From an uncultured Bacteroidales bacterium (GTDB lineage: Bacteria > Bacteroidota > Bacteroidia > Bacteroidales > Bacteroidaceae): a stretch of DNA of 64,000 nt. The notes under the pieces are model-generated. The model searched no databases. It was given only the letters and a program-made list of their open reading frames with translations, and was not told where the DNA came from. This document shows, one piece after another, positions 16,138 through 25,931 of the stretch; position 1 is the first letter of the stretch; each line of letters opens with the position of its first letter. A program made the position numbers and the translations under genes. The stretch spans positions 1 through 64,000 of the forward strand of contig CACZMI010000003.1 of NCBI GenBank assembly GCA_902782245.1, in the 5' to 3' direction.

Positions 16138-16671
16138 GTTAGTGGCCAATCTGATTGCCAGAATTGCAATGGGAATGGTGATGAGATAGACAAAAATCAG
16201 AACAGGAACGTTGTCTATGACGGGAATCATCAGCTGGTCGTAGCCGGGACGCATCTCTTCTACTGCAGCGGCCAGGGAGCCCTGTGTATCGGTCCACCAG
16301 TGAGCAGTGTAGGTAAAGAATGAGAAAGCCATTGGCACGAATCCCCAGCGCAGGCTCTTTACGGGGTTTGACTGGAACTTGATCTTGAGGAACTCAGAGA
16401 GAGCTGCCAGGAATATCAGTCCTATTACGCATACGGTATCGGCCTCACCTGCTATGAGAAACAGAATTAATACCAGTCCGTTCATGATACTTACAGCGCC
16501 GAATCCCGGAACCGCTTTGACCATGCCCTTGTAGATGAACGCCGTGAGAAACGGCAACAAAGCGCCTACGTAAGCGTAGCATGCAGGATGAATAAGACCT
16601 GTCAATGAACCAAGAATGAATGTGGCAAAATACGCGATTGCCAGAAGGATAACTTTAAAAATAGGTTTCAT
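16129..16671 (-). CDS. Integral membrane protein, MptD/Trep_Strep-like S component
   Basis: The start at 16671 (MKPIFKVILLAIAYF) gives 180 residues; the frame extends upstream only through the preceding porin gene. Five or six membrane segments are predicted. Size and the helical pattern (IHPACYAYVGALLPFLTAFI, SIMNGLVLILFLIAGE) resemble the MptD/Trep_Strep group of energy-coupling-factor substrate-binding components. No ECF ATPase or T component is nearby. It follows the RND-LolA-porin genes on the same strand, 20 bases after the porin stop. The substrate is unknown and the family call is tentative. Confidence 0.5.
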   Translation of the reverse strand: MKPIFKVILLAIAYFATFILGSLTGLIHPACYAYVGALLPFLTAFIYKGMVKAVPGFGAVSIMNGLVLILFLIAGEADTVCVIGLIFLAALSEFLKIKFQSNPVKSLRWGFVPMAFSFFTYTAHWWTDTQGSLAAAVEEMRPGYDQLMIPVIDNVPVLIFVYLITIPIAILAIRLATNKK

Positions 16672-16690
16672 AACTGTAATTATTAATTGA

Positions 16691-17911
16691 TTAAAAACTG
16701 TATTTGAGTTTGAGCCAGTACTCCGAGTTGTCGGCGTACATCTTAAACATGCCTTTGTCAGCATGGAACAGGTCATAGCCCAGCATCACGTGCATCTGGT
16801 CGTTGAGGGCGTAATCGACAGTGAAGCGGTTGTAAATGCCTCCGTCCGACAGATCCATGTAAGCAAATGTCTGCAAGGATAGAGTGTTGTTTATCAGACT
16901 CTTGGAGATGCGCAGCGTACCCATGTGGGTATGTTCATGACCGCTCATAAGGGCCGAATAATCCTCAATGAACTTATATGAATACTGGGCCGATACGTTC
17001 CAGTCGTTACCGGCATACCAGTCAACGCCCAGCAGCGCATTCAGGGAGCCCGAGCGCGGCACATCGCTACCGGCTGCGGGAGTCTGCGCCTCGTCCAGAT
17101 ACTGTGCAGCCTCACCGCGCACCACAAACTGGCCAAGCGGAAGGGAGGCATCGGCCCCGAACATAGTCATGCGGCGGTACTGACCGGTTGCAACCAGATT
17201 CGTGCCGTCAAATGTGGTGCTGAACACAGGCATCTTGTTCCAGGTACGGAGGGCGGACAGTGAAAAGTCCACTCCGCTCAGGAACATACTCAGGCGTGCT
17301 CCGAACTCCATGTTTTCAAACTTCCGTAAAGGCTCTGCACCCATATCCATAACAACCGGCACGCCCATATCACGAGGAGCCACCGACCACGGGTTAGCAT
17401 CATCAACAGGCAGTTCAAAGAACGATGCCACAGGCACTGCCACCACCTCCAGGTTCCAGCGGTCACGCATATAACGCAGGCGCAGGCCGTTCACGGGAAT
17501 ACGTATATCGTCATAATCCTGAGCCAGGAACTCGCTGTAATCCATGGGCGATATGATATCGGTCACACGCAGGCCGTCGGCCACGCCCCAGGTAATGATC
17601 TGGCGTCCGGCACGCAAATCCCAACGGTCATTGCCGCACCACATGTAGGCCTCACGCACCTGCAGTCCGCTACGCTCTTTCAGCAGAGAGTTGTACACCA
17701 TATTGGCCGATACAAACGCACCTGCGCCACCCTTGCTTACTGTCAGCTCGCCGCGCACACGGCTGCGCGATGACATCCAGTCATTGTCCGCCCCGGAGCG
17801 TAAGGCGTGATAGGTATCAACAAAACCCTTCACGCCCACGCTGAGCGGCTCCGATTCCTGCGCCACGGCAAGAATCGGAACAAACAACAAAATAAACAGG
17901 ATTCTATTCAT
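16691..17911 (-). CDS. Outer-membrane beta-barrel protein
   Basis: A 406-residue exported protein. The signal peptide ends near VAQES, then amphipathic strands run to a C-terminal aromatic strand ([11 protein letters not shown]), the usual outer-membrane barrel signature. Motifs such as [20 protein letters not shown] and [20 protein letters not shown] recall the DUF1302-type barrels found beside MMPL exporters. It overlaps the upstream LolA-like gene by 4 bases, so the proteins probably form one envelope-spanning route, most likely for lipids. That role is inference. Confidence 0.7.
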   Translation of the reverse strand: MNRILFILLFVPILAVAQESEPLSVGVKGFVDTYHALRSGADNDWMSSRSRVRGELTVSKGGAGAFVSANMVYNSLLKERSGLQVREAYMWCGNDRWDLRAGRQIITWGVADGLRVTDIISPMDYSEFLAQDYDDIRIPVNGLRLRYMRDRWNLEVVAVPVASFFELPVDDANPWSVAPRDMGVPVVMDMGAEPLRKFENMEFGARLSMFLSGVDFSLSALRTWNKMPVFSTTFDGTNLVATGQYRRMTMFGADASLPLGQFVVRGEAAQYLDEAQTPAAGSDVPRSGSLNALLGVDWYAGNDWNVSAQYSYKFIEDYSALMSGHEHTHMGTLRISKSLINNTLSLQTFAYMDLSDGGIYNRFTVDYALNDQMHVMLGYDLFHADKGMFKMYADNSEYWLKLKYSF

Positions 17912-18687
17912 AGCCCTTTTTCAAGTTTGGCCACTGTAAACATGTTCTTATCGACCTTAAGGTCATACTGAGGATTGAGTACGCTTATCACTGTACTGTG
18001 ACCGGTCTGCACGTTTTTCATCGCCATACGCTGCTTGGTCCAGATTCCCTGTACCTGGCTTATCTGCGATATGGTAAGCGCGCGATGCAGCTTGTCCAGC
18101 TTGTCATAGAACTCCACATACACCGGTACGCAGCAGTCCTGACGTATCCAGGTAACCTTACGGCTGTAAATCTCATGCTTATCCACCGGCACAGACTCTA
18201 TGACCCAGCATTTCTGTCCGTCACGCTCCTCCTCACGCAGCAGCTTGTGCTCGTCCTCATCGACATTACGTGAGCCCATATCGTTGTACGTAAAGTCCGT
18301 ACCCATGAAATAATCGGTCTTGGATGATGAGCCGCTTATTCGGCGTGTCTTCTTCATGGCAGGCAGATAGAGCCACTTGTCATCGTCCTTGCCTATCTCG
18401 TCGTAATCCCAGGTCAGGAATCCGGTGCCGCTCACATCGCCCGGATAGGTAAAGAACATGAGTGTTTTCTTGTCCTTACCCTCATCTATTGACCATGAAG
18501 TCACCTTGCGTACACGTTTGTCGCCGTTTTTCTTGATGAGTGTCAGTTCCATCTCCGCATAACGGGTATCGCCGTCAGGAAGGTCTTTCGCTTTCTGCAT
18601 TATATCACGGCCCGAAAGGTTCTGGGCACAAACCGGAGCCATGAATGCAAGGCCGGCTATTGCTGTAAGGATAACTTTTGCTTTCAT
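17908..18687 (-). CDS. Outer-membrane lipoprotein-sorting (LolA-like) protein
   Basis: The ATG at 18687 ([22 protein letters not shown]) gives a standard signal peptide and 259 residues. It begins 4 bases after the exporter's stop; an ATG 7 codons upstream would overlap that gene. The mature part resembles the COG2834/LolA-fold proteins that accompany MMPL exporters: [60 protein letters not shown]. It is presumably a periplasmic carrier of a lipid-like cargo between inner-membrane pump and outer-membrane barrel. Confidence 0.75.
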   Translation of the reverse strand: MKAKVILTAIAGLAFMAPVCAQNLSGRDIMQKAKDLPDGDTRYAEMELTLIKKNGDKRVRKVTSWSIDEGKDKKTLMFFTYPGDVSGTGFLTWDYDEIGKDDDKWLYLPAMKKTRRISGSSSKTDYFMGTDFTYNDMGSRNVDEDEHKLLREEERDGQKCWVIESVPVDKHEIYSRKVTWIRQDCCVPVYVEFYDKLDKLHRALTISQISQVQGIWTKQRMAMKNVQTGHSTVISVLNPQYDLKVDKNMFTVAKLEKGL

Positions 18688-18691
18688 TGTT

Positions 18692-21043
18692 TCAATTATT
18701 GATTTCATTACCGAATACTTTGAATCTCTTTACCAGTATGGGTGTGACAAACAGGTCAGCAGCCAACGCCGATACTATGCCTACAATTGCCAGCAGGCCA
18801 AAGTGGAAGTTCATGGCGCACGGCGATGTGGTGAATGCACCGAATACGGCCGATGTGATTATACTGGTGGTCACGATAGCCACGCCCACAACCCTGAACG
18901 TGCGGTTGATGGAGAGCGGGTATTTGCCGCAGCGGTCATACTCCAGTTTGGAGTGGTTGATAAAGTGGATGGTGTCATCAACGGCCATACCCAGCATCAT
19001 GGGGATGATTGTTGCGGTCATCATATCAAGAGGTACGCCGGCCCAACCCATTATTCCGCCAACGAATACGGCAGGCATCAGGTTAGGTATAAGTCCTATC
19101 AGTCCAACCTTTACGCTCTGGAAGGCAATCATCAGTATGACTCCTATTATCAGGACCGATATGATGAATGACAGCATCTGACCACGCACAAGATACTGCA
19201 TCATGACATTGTACTGAGGCAGGTTTCCTACAGCAGTGACCGATGCACCCGGGAATATCTCCTTGGCACGCAAGTCTATGTCATTCAGCTCCTTCTCCAC
19301 CTCGGCCGAGTTGAAGTCCGATATCTCAACCATCAGTCTCAGACGGCGGTAGTCATAGTCAACCCAGTACTCAGCCTCGCTGCCGCCGGCATTCTCATAA
19401 AGCATCATCATCTGTGCCACCTCCTCCTCGGAATCAGGGATTCGGTAGAAAGCTTCATCGCCCTCATTGAGTGTCTGGTTCAGATCCTTGAGGATATCCA
19501 GGATGCTGGTGGTGCGCTTGGTAAGAGGATAGCCCTCCACCACCTTGGCCAGACGCTCCAGACGACGCAGGTTATCAGGCTGCTTGGCGGCGTCCTCATC
19601 GGCCAAATCTATCACAAGGTCATAACTGTACAGCGATCCCATCTCGGACCGGCCTACGCCTACAACCTTCTCAACATAAGGAACTTTTATACCCATGGTC
19701 TGCTCTATGTCAAATGCCGGGACTATTTTAGAGAGGCCGATGCAAAGCACCAGACAGATCACTGTGAACACGGTCACTATGATACGTGAGTTGTTCATGG
19801 TCCAGTCGCTCATACGAACCATTGCGCGGGTCCAGGTGGTGTCACTCTCCTCGGTGAATCCCTCACGCGGCTTGCGGTTGCGGCCGAATGAAAGCAGTAC
19901 GGGAGTGATGACCATAGTGGTGAGCATCACAAACAGCACGGTCATGGAGCATATCATACCTACACATTTCATAGGACGGATGGGGATGACCAGGAAAGAC
20001 AGCAGTGAAACTATGGTGGTGATACCACAGAAACAGATTGACCAGCCAATCTCGGTGATGGTCTCCTCTATGGCCTTACGGCGCTCTCCGTGTATTCGCA
20101 TGCGCCCGTTGAAATAGGAGAATATATGTATGTTATAGGCTATTGACACGGCAAAACCAAGGATTACCGGTATCAGCGTAGTGGTTGAATCCACGTACAT
20201 GCCTGTGTATCCGGCAATTCCGTATGTGATGAACATACCGCCTATGACCGACAGGAAGGGTGATACCACACCACGCAGGGACTTGGTCATGACTATCATC
20301 ACAACCAGGCAGATTATGCAGGCAATCATCATCAGACGGCTCATCTCCTCATTGATGAACTCCATCTTCTCATAACTTACCACCGGCATTCCGGTTCCCT
20401 TGGGATTAAGCGATGCGTATTTGGGATTGTTCAGCACGCGGTCCACCTCCTCGCCCGTCTGCATATCGGGAGCAACATCGGTCTCCTTGTGCCATACGCT
20501 GTCCTCGGGGAACGCACGCAGTTTAAGCACCACCCATGACATACGGCCGTCCTTGGAGACCAGTTTCCTGGCCACATTGGGCTTGCTGTATGCCTTACGG
20601 CGGATCTCGTCCATCTCAGGGGTGCCGTCATCGGGAATCTCATCGGGCACAATCTGCTCAATCGTCATACCCCACTCATCGCCCACCATAAACTCAATAT
20701 CGGTCAGCGATGTAATCTTATCGGCGTATGACACGCTGTCCAGCAGCTCGTTTGACAGCTCACGCAGCAGTGTCAGGTTCTTCTTGGTAAAGATGTTGTC
20801 ACACTCAGTGAGTACTCCTACAAAATAATCATTACCGAAATGGGCCTTGAACTCATCGGTCTTTACAAGCATGGGATCACCCTCGATAAAATACGCATCG
20901 AACGATGTCTCCTTAACCATTTTCTTCATTCCCACCATTCCCACAAACAGGATCAGGACAAATGCGCCTAATGCAAACCAGCGCCTCTTAAGAAGTCCGC
21001 GGATCATGACCCCGAACTTTTCATTGATTGTTTCTATTCTCAT
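18692..21043 (-). CDS. RND/MMPL-family exporter
   Basis: A 783-residue inner-membrane transporter with two repeats, each with one helix, a large periplasmic loop and five more helices. The first loop begins [20 protein letters not shown]. Sterol-sensing-like helix blocks include [20 protein letters not shown] and [20 protein letters not shown], the latter followed by [20 protein letters not shown] with the proton-relay Asp pair. It is shorter than HAE-type drug pumps and fits the MMPL/hydrophobe group. It is the first gene of the trio with the LolA-like and barrel genes. The cargo is not evident. Confidence 0.85.
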   Translation of the reverse strand: MRIETINEKFGVMIRGLLKRRWFALGAFVLILFVGMVGMKKMVKETSFDAYFIEGDPMLVKTDEFKAHFGNDYFVGVLTECDNIFTKKNLTLLRELSNELLDSVSYADKITSLTDIEFMVGDEWGMTIEQIVPDEIPDDGTPEMDEIRRKAYSKPNVARKLVSKDGRMSWVVLKLRAFPEDSVWHKETDVAPDMQTGEEVDRVLNNPKYASLNPKGTGMPVVSYEKMEFINEEMSRLMMIACIICLVVMIVMTKSLRGVVSPFLSVIGGMFITYGIAGYTGMYVDSTTTLIPVILGFAVSIAYNIHIFSYFNGRMRIHGERRKAIEETITEIGWSICFCGITTIVSLLSFLVIPIRPMKCVGMICSMTVLFVMLTTMVITPVLLSFGRNRKPREGFTEESDTTWTRAMVRMSDWTMNNSRIIVTVFTVICLVLCIGLSKIVPAFDIEQTMGIKVPYVEKVVGVGRSEMGSLYSYDLVIDLADEDAAKQPDNLRRLERLAKVVEGYPLTKRTTSILDILKDLNQTLNEGDEAFYRIPDSEEEVAQMMMLYENAGGSEAEYWVDYDYRRLRLMVEISDFNSAEVEKELNDIDLRAKEIFPGASVTAVGNLPQYNVMMQYLVRGQMLSFIISVLIIGVILMIAFQSVKVGLIGLIPNLMPAVFVGGIMGWAGVPLDMMTATIIPMMLGMAVDDTIHFINHSKLEYDRCGKYPLSINRTFRVVGVAIVTTSIITSAVFGAFTTSPCAMNFHFGLLAIVGIVSALAADLFVTPILVKRFKVFGNEINN

Positions 21044-21065
21044 TATATAAAAAGATTAATTCCTT

Positions 21066-21099
21066 AATAAAAAAAGAAGAGCCTGCAATGCAGGCCCTT
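21066..21099 (-). terminator. Intrinsic terminator
   Basis: On the minus strand GCCTGCA and TGCAGGC (21095-21081) form a perfect 7-bp stem, followed by TCTTC and seven T. It lies 5-38 bases after the small open frame at 21199 and just ahead of the exporter gene, so it could end a short transcript or attenuate the exporter operon. Confidence 0.65.
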
Positions 21100-21103
21100 C
21101 ATG

Positions 21104-21199
21104 TTATCGTTCAATCTCACTTTCGGGAGCGGAGTTGCCCCCCTTTCCTCTTCCACACAAACCAAAACATATTCCAATTATCATCGCTATCATAACCAT
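21104..21199 (-). CDS. Putative 31-residue hydrophobic peptide
   Basis: The frame encodes MVMIAMIIGICFGLCGRGKG and then NSAPESEIER: one short membrane-type helix followed by a Gly/Lys-rich turn and an acidic tail. It has its own TAnnTTTG element 15 bases upstream and an intrinsic terminator just downstream, so promoter, frame and terminator form a compact unit of about 140 nt. It could be a small membrane protein, a leader peptide for the exporter, or a non-coding RNA with a chance frame. There is no homologue I know. Confidence 0.45.
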   Translation of the reverse strand: MVMIAMIIGICFGLCGRGKGGNSAPESEIER

Positions 21200-21213
21200 T
21201 GCTTTTACAGCCG

Positions 21214-21221
21214 CAAAGGTA
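21214..21221 (-). promoter_or_regulatory. Putative -7 element for small peptide unit
   Basis: Minus-strand TACCTTTG matches TAnnTTTG; the ATG of the 31-codon frame lies 15 bases downstream. The same octamer precedes the arginine decarboxylase leader at 29448. Confidence 0.5.
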
Positions 21222-21264
21222 CTGCCGCGATTTTGTGTGGGTAATACCCAAATCTTGCTATTTT

Positions 21265-21327
21265 GACGCAAAGGGGTCGTTTAACAATGCGTCATTTTGA
21301 CGCAAAACGAAACGACCCTAATGCGTC
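21265..21327. repeat. 29-bp palindromic repeats, copies 4 and 5 (inverted pair)
   Basis: Two 29-bp units (21265-21293 and 21299-21327) lie 5 bp apart in opposite orientation: GACGCAAAGGGGTCG...TGCGTC, then GACGCA...ACGACCCTAATGCGTC. Together they could fold into a larger cruciform. The second ends 1 base before the stop of the permease gene. Confidence 0.7.
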
Positions 21328-21328
21328 A

Positions 21329-22549
21329 CTAATGCATCTCAAACCCTGCCTGCTCTACAGCCCTGCGTATATCGGATTCTGTGGCGGTGCCGGTTACGGT
21401 CAGGGTGCCGGCGCTTACATTGGCCAGGGCACTCTGAACACCTTTCACCTTAAGGACCGAGTTCTCTACCGATGCCTTGCAGTGGTTGCAGTGCATGCCC
21501 TCCACTTTATATACTACTGTGCCCGCTGCGGCAGGCTGCTTACGGAATTTGTCAAACAGTTTCATAGAAAGTGCAAATATTATCAGCAGAATAAGAATTA
21601 CTGAGCAGATTATCCTCCACGGGCTCAGCATGTTGGAGCCGTGTGTATGATGACATGCCATTTCTGATGCATCTGCCAGGTCAGACCCTATGCCAAGAGT
21701 GTTTACCAGGAGTCCGAACAGTATGGAGAACACCACGATAGTAGAGATATAGACAGCGGTAAAGCGACCACCCATAGATTTGCGGATTACCAGTATTGAT
21801 GCCATGTTGACTGCCGGACCAGCCATGAGCATCACCATGGCGGCTCCGGGCGACATACCTTTCATGATAAGCGCAGCTGCCACCGGAATGCTGCCTGTAG
21901 AGCAGATGTACATGGGCACGGCTACCACAAGTATCACCAGCATCTGCAGCAGCGGACGGTCAGTGAACCTCAGGAAGAAAGAATCCGGAACGGCCACATT
22001 TATCAGCGCCGCAATAATCAGACCTATGAGCAGCCTGGCGCCAATATCCTGAATCATATCGAAACAGGCATATCTGAACACCCTGAACAGGCGGTTTCCT
22101 GTCTGGACCGATGCCACAGCACAAGGAGTATCGTCATACTGTCTTCCGGGCACTAAACGGTTTACAATCAGACCGCCGCATACTCCTGTTATAAGGGCTG
22201 CAGCCGGACGCATGAGCGCAAACCCTAATCCCAAGACAGAGAATGTGGCCAGTATGGAGTCAATGCCGGTCTGAGGAGTGGCAATAAGGAATGATGCCAC
22301 TGCACCGTTTGATGCCCGTTCGTTCTTGAGCCCAATGGCTGTGGGTATTACGCCGCACGAGCAGAGCGGCAGCGGAACCCCAAGCAGGGCAGCATACAGC
22401 ACAGATAACCTGTTGCCGGATGACAGATATTTTGTATAGAACCTGCCCGGCACATAAACATGCAGGATTCCGGCTATCAGGAATCCCAGCAGCAGATACG
22501 GGCTCATCTGGGCCGTAACACCCGCCAGTGAAACAAAGAAATCACTCAT
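21329..22549 (-). CDS. SO_0444-type Cu/Zn efflux permease with HMA domain
   Basis: A 406-residue protein starting MSDFFVSLAGVTAQ. The first ~320 residues are a DUF318/ArsP-like permease of two four-helix halves with the motif PLPLCSCGVIPTAIGLKNE (about 56-74) and a mirrored MYICSTGSIPVAAALIMKG. After a helix and linker comes a heavy-metal-associated domain, VEGMHCNHCKASVENSVLKV, with the CxxC metal site. This architecture matches SO_0444-family copper/zinc exporters. The start overlaps the thioesterase stop by 8 bases, so the two are coupled, though no functional link is obvious. Confidence 0.82.
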   Translation of the reverse strand: MSDFFVSLAGVTAQMSPYLLLGFLIAGILHVYVPGRFYTKYLSSGNRLSVLYAALLGVPLPLCSCGVIPTAIGLKNERASNGAVASFLIATPQTGIDSILATFSVLGLGFALMRPAAALITGVCGGLIVNRLVPGRQYDDTPCAVASVQTGNRLFRVFRYACFDMIQDIGARLLIGLIIAALINVAVPDSFFLRFTDRPLLQMLVILVVAVPMYICSTGSIPVAAALIMKGMSPGAAMVMLMAGPAVNMASILVIRKSMGGRFTAVYISTIVVFSILFGLLVNTLGIGSDLADASEMACHHTHGSNMLSPWRIICSVILILLIIFALSMKLFDKFRKQPAAAGTVVYKVEGMHCNHCKASVENSVLKVKGVQSALANVSAGTLTVTGTATESDIRRAVEQAGFEMH

Positions 22550-23330
22550 TCCTAATATAGTTGAAATCCGAAATGTCCGGCAGCGGTTCCCGTTCCCTCC
22601 AGTGGCTTGTAACACGGCACAGTTCCTGTCCCTGACCGTTTGTTGAAATGCCTATGAACGTATTGTCATCATCAGATGGGTAAGTAGCGGTCCTTACGGT
22701 ATCACCCATCAGGGACTCATGAATGAACCTTATGTTCAGCATATCCGGGCGGTATGCTTTAATAAAACCGGGCTTGAAACAGGCCAGCGCCATCTGGATG
22801 TATCGGCGATTATTGGTATGGCCGTTAAAATCAAGGTCTATCAGATTTATGGTATGGTCCATCGATTCCACAGGTTCGGCAGCCATATTACCCGGCTTGC
22901 GGCGACGATGTGGACCTATTACAAGTTCGTCAACAACTTCCTGCTCCGGGATAAGACCATCACATGCCACGGGTTTGCGTCCTGACATTGATATGAGTGA
23001 CCAGCAGCTGTTGCCGCGGGCTGCCACAACGCCCGTATGAGCCTCAACGCCCACAAAATCAAACCAGACCCTAAGGGATGACATCTCACTTATCCACACG
23101 GTAAAAGTAACATCCTCTGTCCAGATAGCCGGTACGCCCGGCATCTCAACGTTAATCTCGGATATTATCCACGTCTTGTCCTGTTTCTGCATGTCAAATG
23201 CAGCCAAGCCCAGCGATGTAAGATATCGGGCTACTGTATTTTCATGATATGAAAGTATGCCGTCAACCGTAAGACGGTAATTGCCGTCCATCTGCGAGGC
23301 CGTTATGGGATAGGTGGTACTGTATTTCAT
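22542..23330 (-). CDS. Acyl-ACP thioesterase
   Basis: A 262-residue double hot-dog enzyme of the FatA/FatB-like acyl-ACP thioesterase family, which releases fatty acids from acyl carrier protein. It has the opening HENTVARYLTSLGLAAFDMQ and, in the second half, the active-site region NLIDLDFNGHTNNRRYIQMA (Asn/His of the catalytic network). It is complete in length and cytoplasmic. Upstream of its ATG is a 29-bp-repeat fragment and a hairpin repeat that separate it from the polyamine operon. Confidence 0.85.
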   Translation of the reverse strand: MKYSTTYPITASQMDGNYRLTVDGILSYHENTVARYLTSLGLAAFDMQKQDKTWIISEINVEMPGVPAIWTEDVTFTVWISEMSSLRVWFDFVGVEAHTGVVAARGNSCWSLISMSGRKPVACDGLIPEQEVVDELVIGPHRRRKPGNMAAEPVESMDHTINLIDLDFNGHTNNRRYIQMALACFKPGFIKAYRPDMLNIRFIHESLMGDTVRTATYPSDDDNTFIGISTNGQGQELCRVTSHWREREPLPDISDFNYIRNE

Positions 23331-23445
23331 CAGTTAATTTTACTGTGTCGGGACCCAACGATTAAACGATGCAAAGTAAAGAAATTTTACTGATACGCGG
23401 GATTACCAAAACGCCACAAATTATCATAAAAAATAAGTAAATTTG

Positions 23446-23509
23446 GACACAAAGGGGTCGTTTTTGAAAAATAGTACAAAAGGGGACTGTCCCCTTTTGT
23501 ATCATTTTT
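23446..23509. repeat. Partial 29-bp repeat joined to GGGGAC hairpin copy 4
   Basis: GACACAAAGGGGTCGTTTTT (23446-23465) is the left part of the 29-bp family. It is followed at once by a hairpin with perfect 13-bp arms around T (TACAAAAGGGGAC and complement, 23475-23501) ending ATCATTTTT. The two repeat families meet here. The hairpin lies at the 3' end of the decarboxylase gene and may terminate the polyamine operon. Confidence 0.75.
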
Positions 23510-24650
23510 AAAGTCTTGACTTGAAGTCGGCGTAGGTGAAGGATTTGAGGAGGGTGTAGTTGGAGCCCTGCTTGAGGTAGATTGCGGGCAGGGGCATGCC
23601 GTTGAAGGTGTTGTTCTTGACCATGGAGTAGATGGCCATATCCTCGAATATGAGGGTCTGGCATTCTTTTAATGGCTCATCAAAGGAGTACTCCCCTATT
23701 ATATCGCCCGATAGGCATGTGGGACCGCCCAAACGGTAGGTGTATTTCTTTTCCTGGGGCTGGCCGCTGTCTCTTAGCGGGGGCCGATACGGCATCTCTA
23801 TCACATCGGGCATGTGGCAGGCGGCCGATGTATCAAGGATTGCGATATCCATTGCTCCTGCGTGATGCTGGACCTCAAGCACCTGGGTGTGCAGATAACC
23901 GGCGTTGAGGGCTATAGCCTCACCCGGTTCCAGATAGACCATAAGGCCGTAGCCCTTAGACATACGCTCGATGCAGCGCTCTAAGCGCGGTATATCGTAA
24001 TCAGCACGGGTAATGTGATGACCACCGCCAAAGTTTACCCATTTCATCTTGGGCAGCCACTCACGGAACTGCTCCTCAAAGCCGTTCAGCGTGGTCTCCA
24101 GGTCATCGGAGTTCTGCTCGCAGAGAGTATGGAAATGTAGGCCGTCCAGCAATGTAACCAAATTAGCAGGCGCCTTGCGGAACTCATCCAGAGTCACCCC
24201 TAACCTGCTGCCGGGAGCGCAAGGATCATAGATAGCATGCTCGGCGGGCTGTGTTGATATCTGCGGATTGATGCGCAATCCCACCTGCAGGCCGGCCTCC
24301 TTGGCGCGCGCACCAAAAAGTTCCAGCTGACGTATGGAATTGAAAACAATATGGTCGCAGATTTTCAGAATCTCCTGAAAGTCCTCCTCACGGAAAGCAG
24401 GAGAAAAAACGTGGTTCTCACGCCCAGGCATCTCCTCGTGGCACAGGCGGGCCTCAAAGAGCCCGCTTGCTGTTGCGCCACAGAGATATTGTGATATCAG
24501 CGGATAGACGGCATAGCAACTGAACGCCTTCTGCGCCAGCAGGATTCGGCATCCTGTACGGTCCATTACACCGCGCAGCACCTTGAGATTAGACTCCAGG
24601 CGGTCGCGGTCAATGACGTAACACGGTGTATGCAGTTGCGCTGCGTCCAT
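23508..24650 (-). CDS. nspC: Carboxynorspermidine/carboxyspermidine decarboxylase
   Basis: A 380-residue alanine-racemase-fold PLP decarboxylase that makes spermidine (or norspermidine) from the carboxylated intermediate. The PLP lysine is in LLAQKAFSCYAVYPLI (about residue 38), the glycine-rich phosphate site in KWVNFGGGHHITRADYDIPR, and the C-terminal active-site residues in DTSAACHMPDVIEMPYRPPL and GPTCLSGDIIGEY. It is the last gene of the polyamine operon, 14 bases after the synthase. In gut Bacteroides the orthologue is known to work in spermidine synthesis. Confidence 0.92.
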   Translation of the reverse strand: MDAAQLHTPCYVIDRDRLESNLKVLRGVMDRTGCRILLAQKAFSCYAVYPLISQYLCGATASGLFEARLCHEEMPGRENHVFSPAFREEDFQEILKICDHIVFNSIRQLELFGARAKEAGLQVGLRINPQISTQPAEHAIYDPCAPGSRLGVTLDEFRKAPANLVTLLDGLHFHTLCEQNSDDLETTLNGFEEQFREWLPKMKWVNFGGGHHITRADYDIPRLERCIERMSKGYGLMVYLEPGEAIALNAGYLHTQVLEVQHHAGAMDIAILDTSAACHMPDVIEMPYRPPLRDSGQPQEKKYTYRLGGPTCLSGDIIGEYSFDEPLKECQTLIFEDMAIYSMVKNNTFNGMPLPAIYLKQGSNYTLLKSFTYADFKSRL

Positions 24651-24664
24651 CGGCCTTAAATAAA

Positions 24665-25930
24665 TCAGTCAACCATTACGGGGTTCTCATCCACAACCCA
24701 AGGCAGACCCCACTTGTTCAGGGCCTCCATGTAGGGATCCGGATCAAACTCCTCAACGTTGAACACGCCTGCGCCCTTCCACTGGCCGGTCATAACCATC
24801 ATGGTGCCTATCATTGCGGGAACGCCGGTGGTATAAGAGATGGCCTGTGAGCCCACCTCCTTGTAGCACTCCTGATGGTCGCACACGTTGTAAATCTTGA
24901 TGGCGCGCTTCTTGCCGTCCTTGGTGCCGGTATAGATGCAGCCTATGTTGGTCTTGCCTACTGTGCGCGGGCCCAGTGATGCGGGATCGGGCAGCAGAGC
25001 CTTGAGGAACTGGATGGGAACAATCTCACGGCCCTCAAACATAACGGGGTCGGTGCGCAGCATGCCTACGTTCTCAAGACACTTCATGTGAGTCAGGTAA
25101 CTCTGGCCGAATGTCATGAAGAAGCGGATTCTCTTTACGCCGGGGATGTTCTTGGCAAGAGACTCAATCTCCTCATGATGAAGCAGATACATATCCTTCA
25201 TGCCTACCTGCTCAAAGTTGTACTCGCGCTTTATCTCCATGGGCTTGGTCTCAACCCAGTGGCCGTTCTCCCAGTATGAACCGTTGGCCGATACCTCTCG
25301 CAGATTGATCTCGGGGTTGAAGTTGGTTGCAAAGGGATAACCGTGGTCACCACCGTTGCAGTCCAGGATATCGATAGTATCAATCTGATCAAAATAGTGC
25401 TTCAGGGCATAAGCAGTGAATACGCTGGTAACACCCGGATCAAAACCGGTACCCAGGATAGCGGTAATGCCGGCCTTCTTGTACTTATCCTGATAAGCCC
25501 ACTGCCACGAGTAGTCAAAATAGGCGGTGAAACCGAGCTCTTTGCAGCGCTTCTCGTAGATGGCGCGCCACTTGGGATCCTCAGTATCCTCGGGCTCGTA
25601 GTTGGCTGAGTCAACGTAATGTACGCCGCATGCCAGGCAGGCGTCCATGATGGTCAGATCCTGATACGGCAGAGCAAGGTTGAGCACGACATCGGGCTTA
25701 ACGCTCTTGATGAGTGCAATCAGTTCGTCCACGCTGTCGGCGTTCACCTTAGCAGTGGTAATCTTGGAACGGCTCTTACCCTCGGCCTCAATCTTTTCCT
25801 TAAGGTCGTCACACTTGCTAACCGTACGGCTTGCAATGCAAATCTCGTCAAAAACTGCGTCGTTCTGGGCGCACTTCTGAATCGCTACCTGGGCTACACC
25901 TCCGCAGCCAATAACCAATACCTTTCCCAT
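24665..25930 (-). CDS. Carboxynorspermidine/carboxyspermidine synthase
   Basis: A 421-residue saccharopine-dehydrogenase-like enzyme that condenses aspartate semialdehyde with putrescine (or diaminopropane) using NADPH. The Rossmann opening is VLVIGCGGVAQVAIQKCAQN (residues 4-23). Further motifs are NLALPYQDLTIMDACLACGV, ILGTGFDPGVTSVFTAYALK and the C-terminal AISYTTGVPAMIGTMMVMTG. It sits directly before nspC, the usual pair of this pathway. It starts 1 base after the agmatinase stop. Confidence 0.9.
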   Translation of the reverse strand: MGKVLVIGCGGVAQVAIQKCAQNDAVFDEICIASRTVSKCDDLKEKIEAEGKSRSKITTAKVNADSVDELIALIKSVKPDVVLNLALPYQDLTIMDACLACGVHYVDSANYEPEDTEDPKWRAIYEKRCKELGFTAYFDYSWQWAYQDKYKKAGITAILGTGFDPGVTSVFTAYALKHYFDQIDTIDILDCNGGDHGYPFATNFNPEINLREVSANGSYWENGHWVETKPMEIKREYNFEQVGMKDMYLLHHEEIESLAKNIPGVKRIRFFMTFGQSYLTHMKCLENVGMLRTDPVMFEGREIVPIQFLKALLPDPASLGPRTVGKTNIGCIYTGTKDGKKRAIKIYNVCDHQECYKEVGSQAISYTTGVPAMIGTMMVMTGQWKGAGVFNVEEFDPDPYMEALNKWGLPWVVDENPVMVD

Positions 25931-25931
25931 T

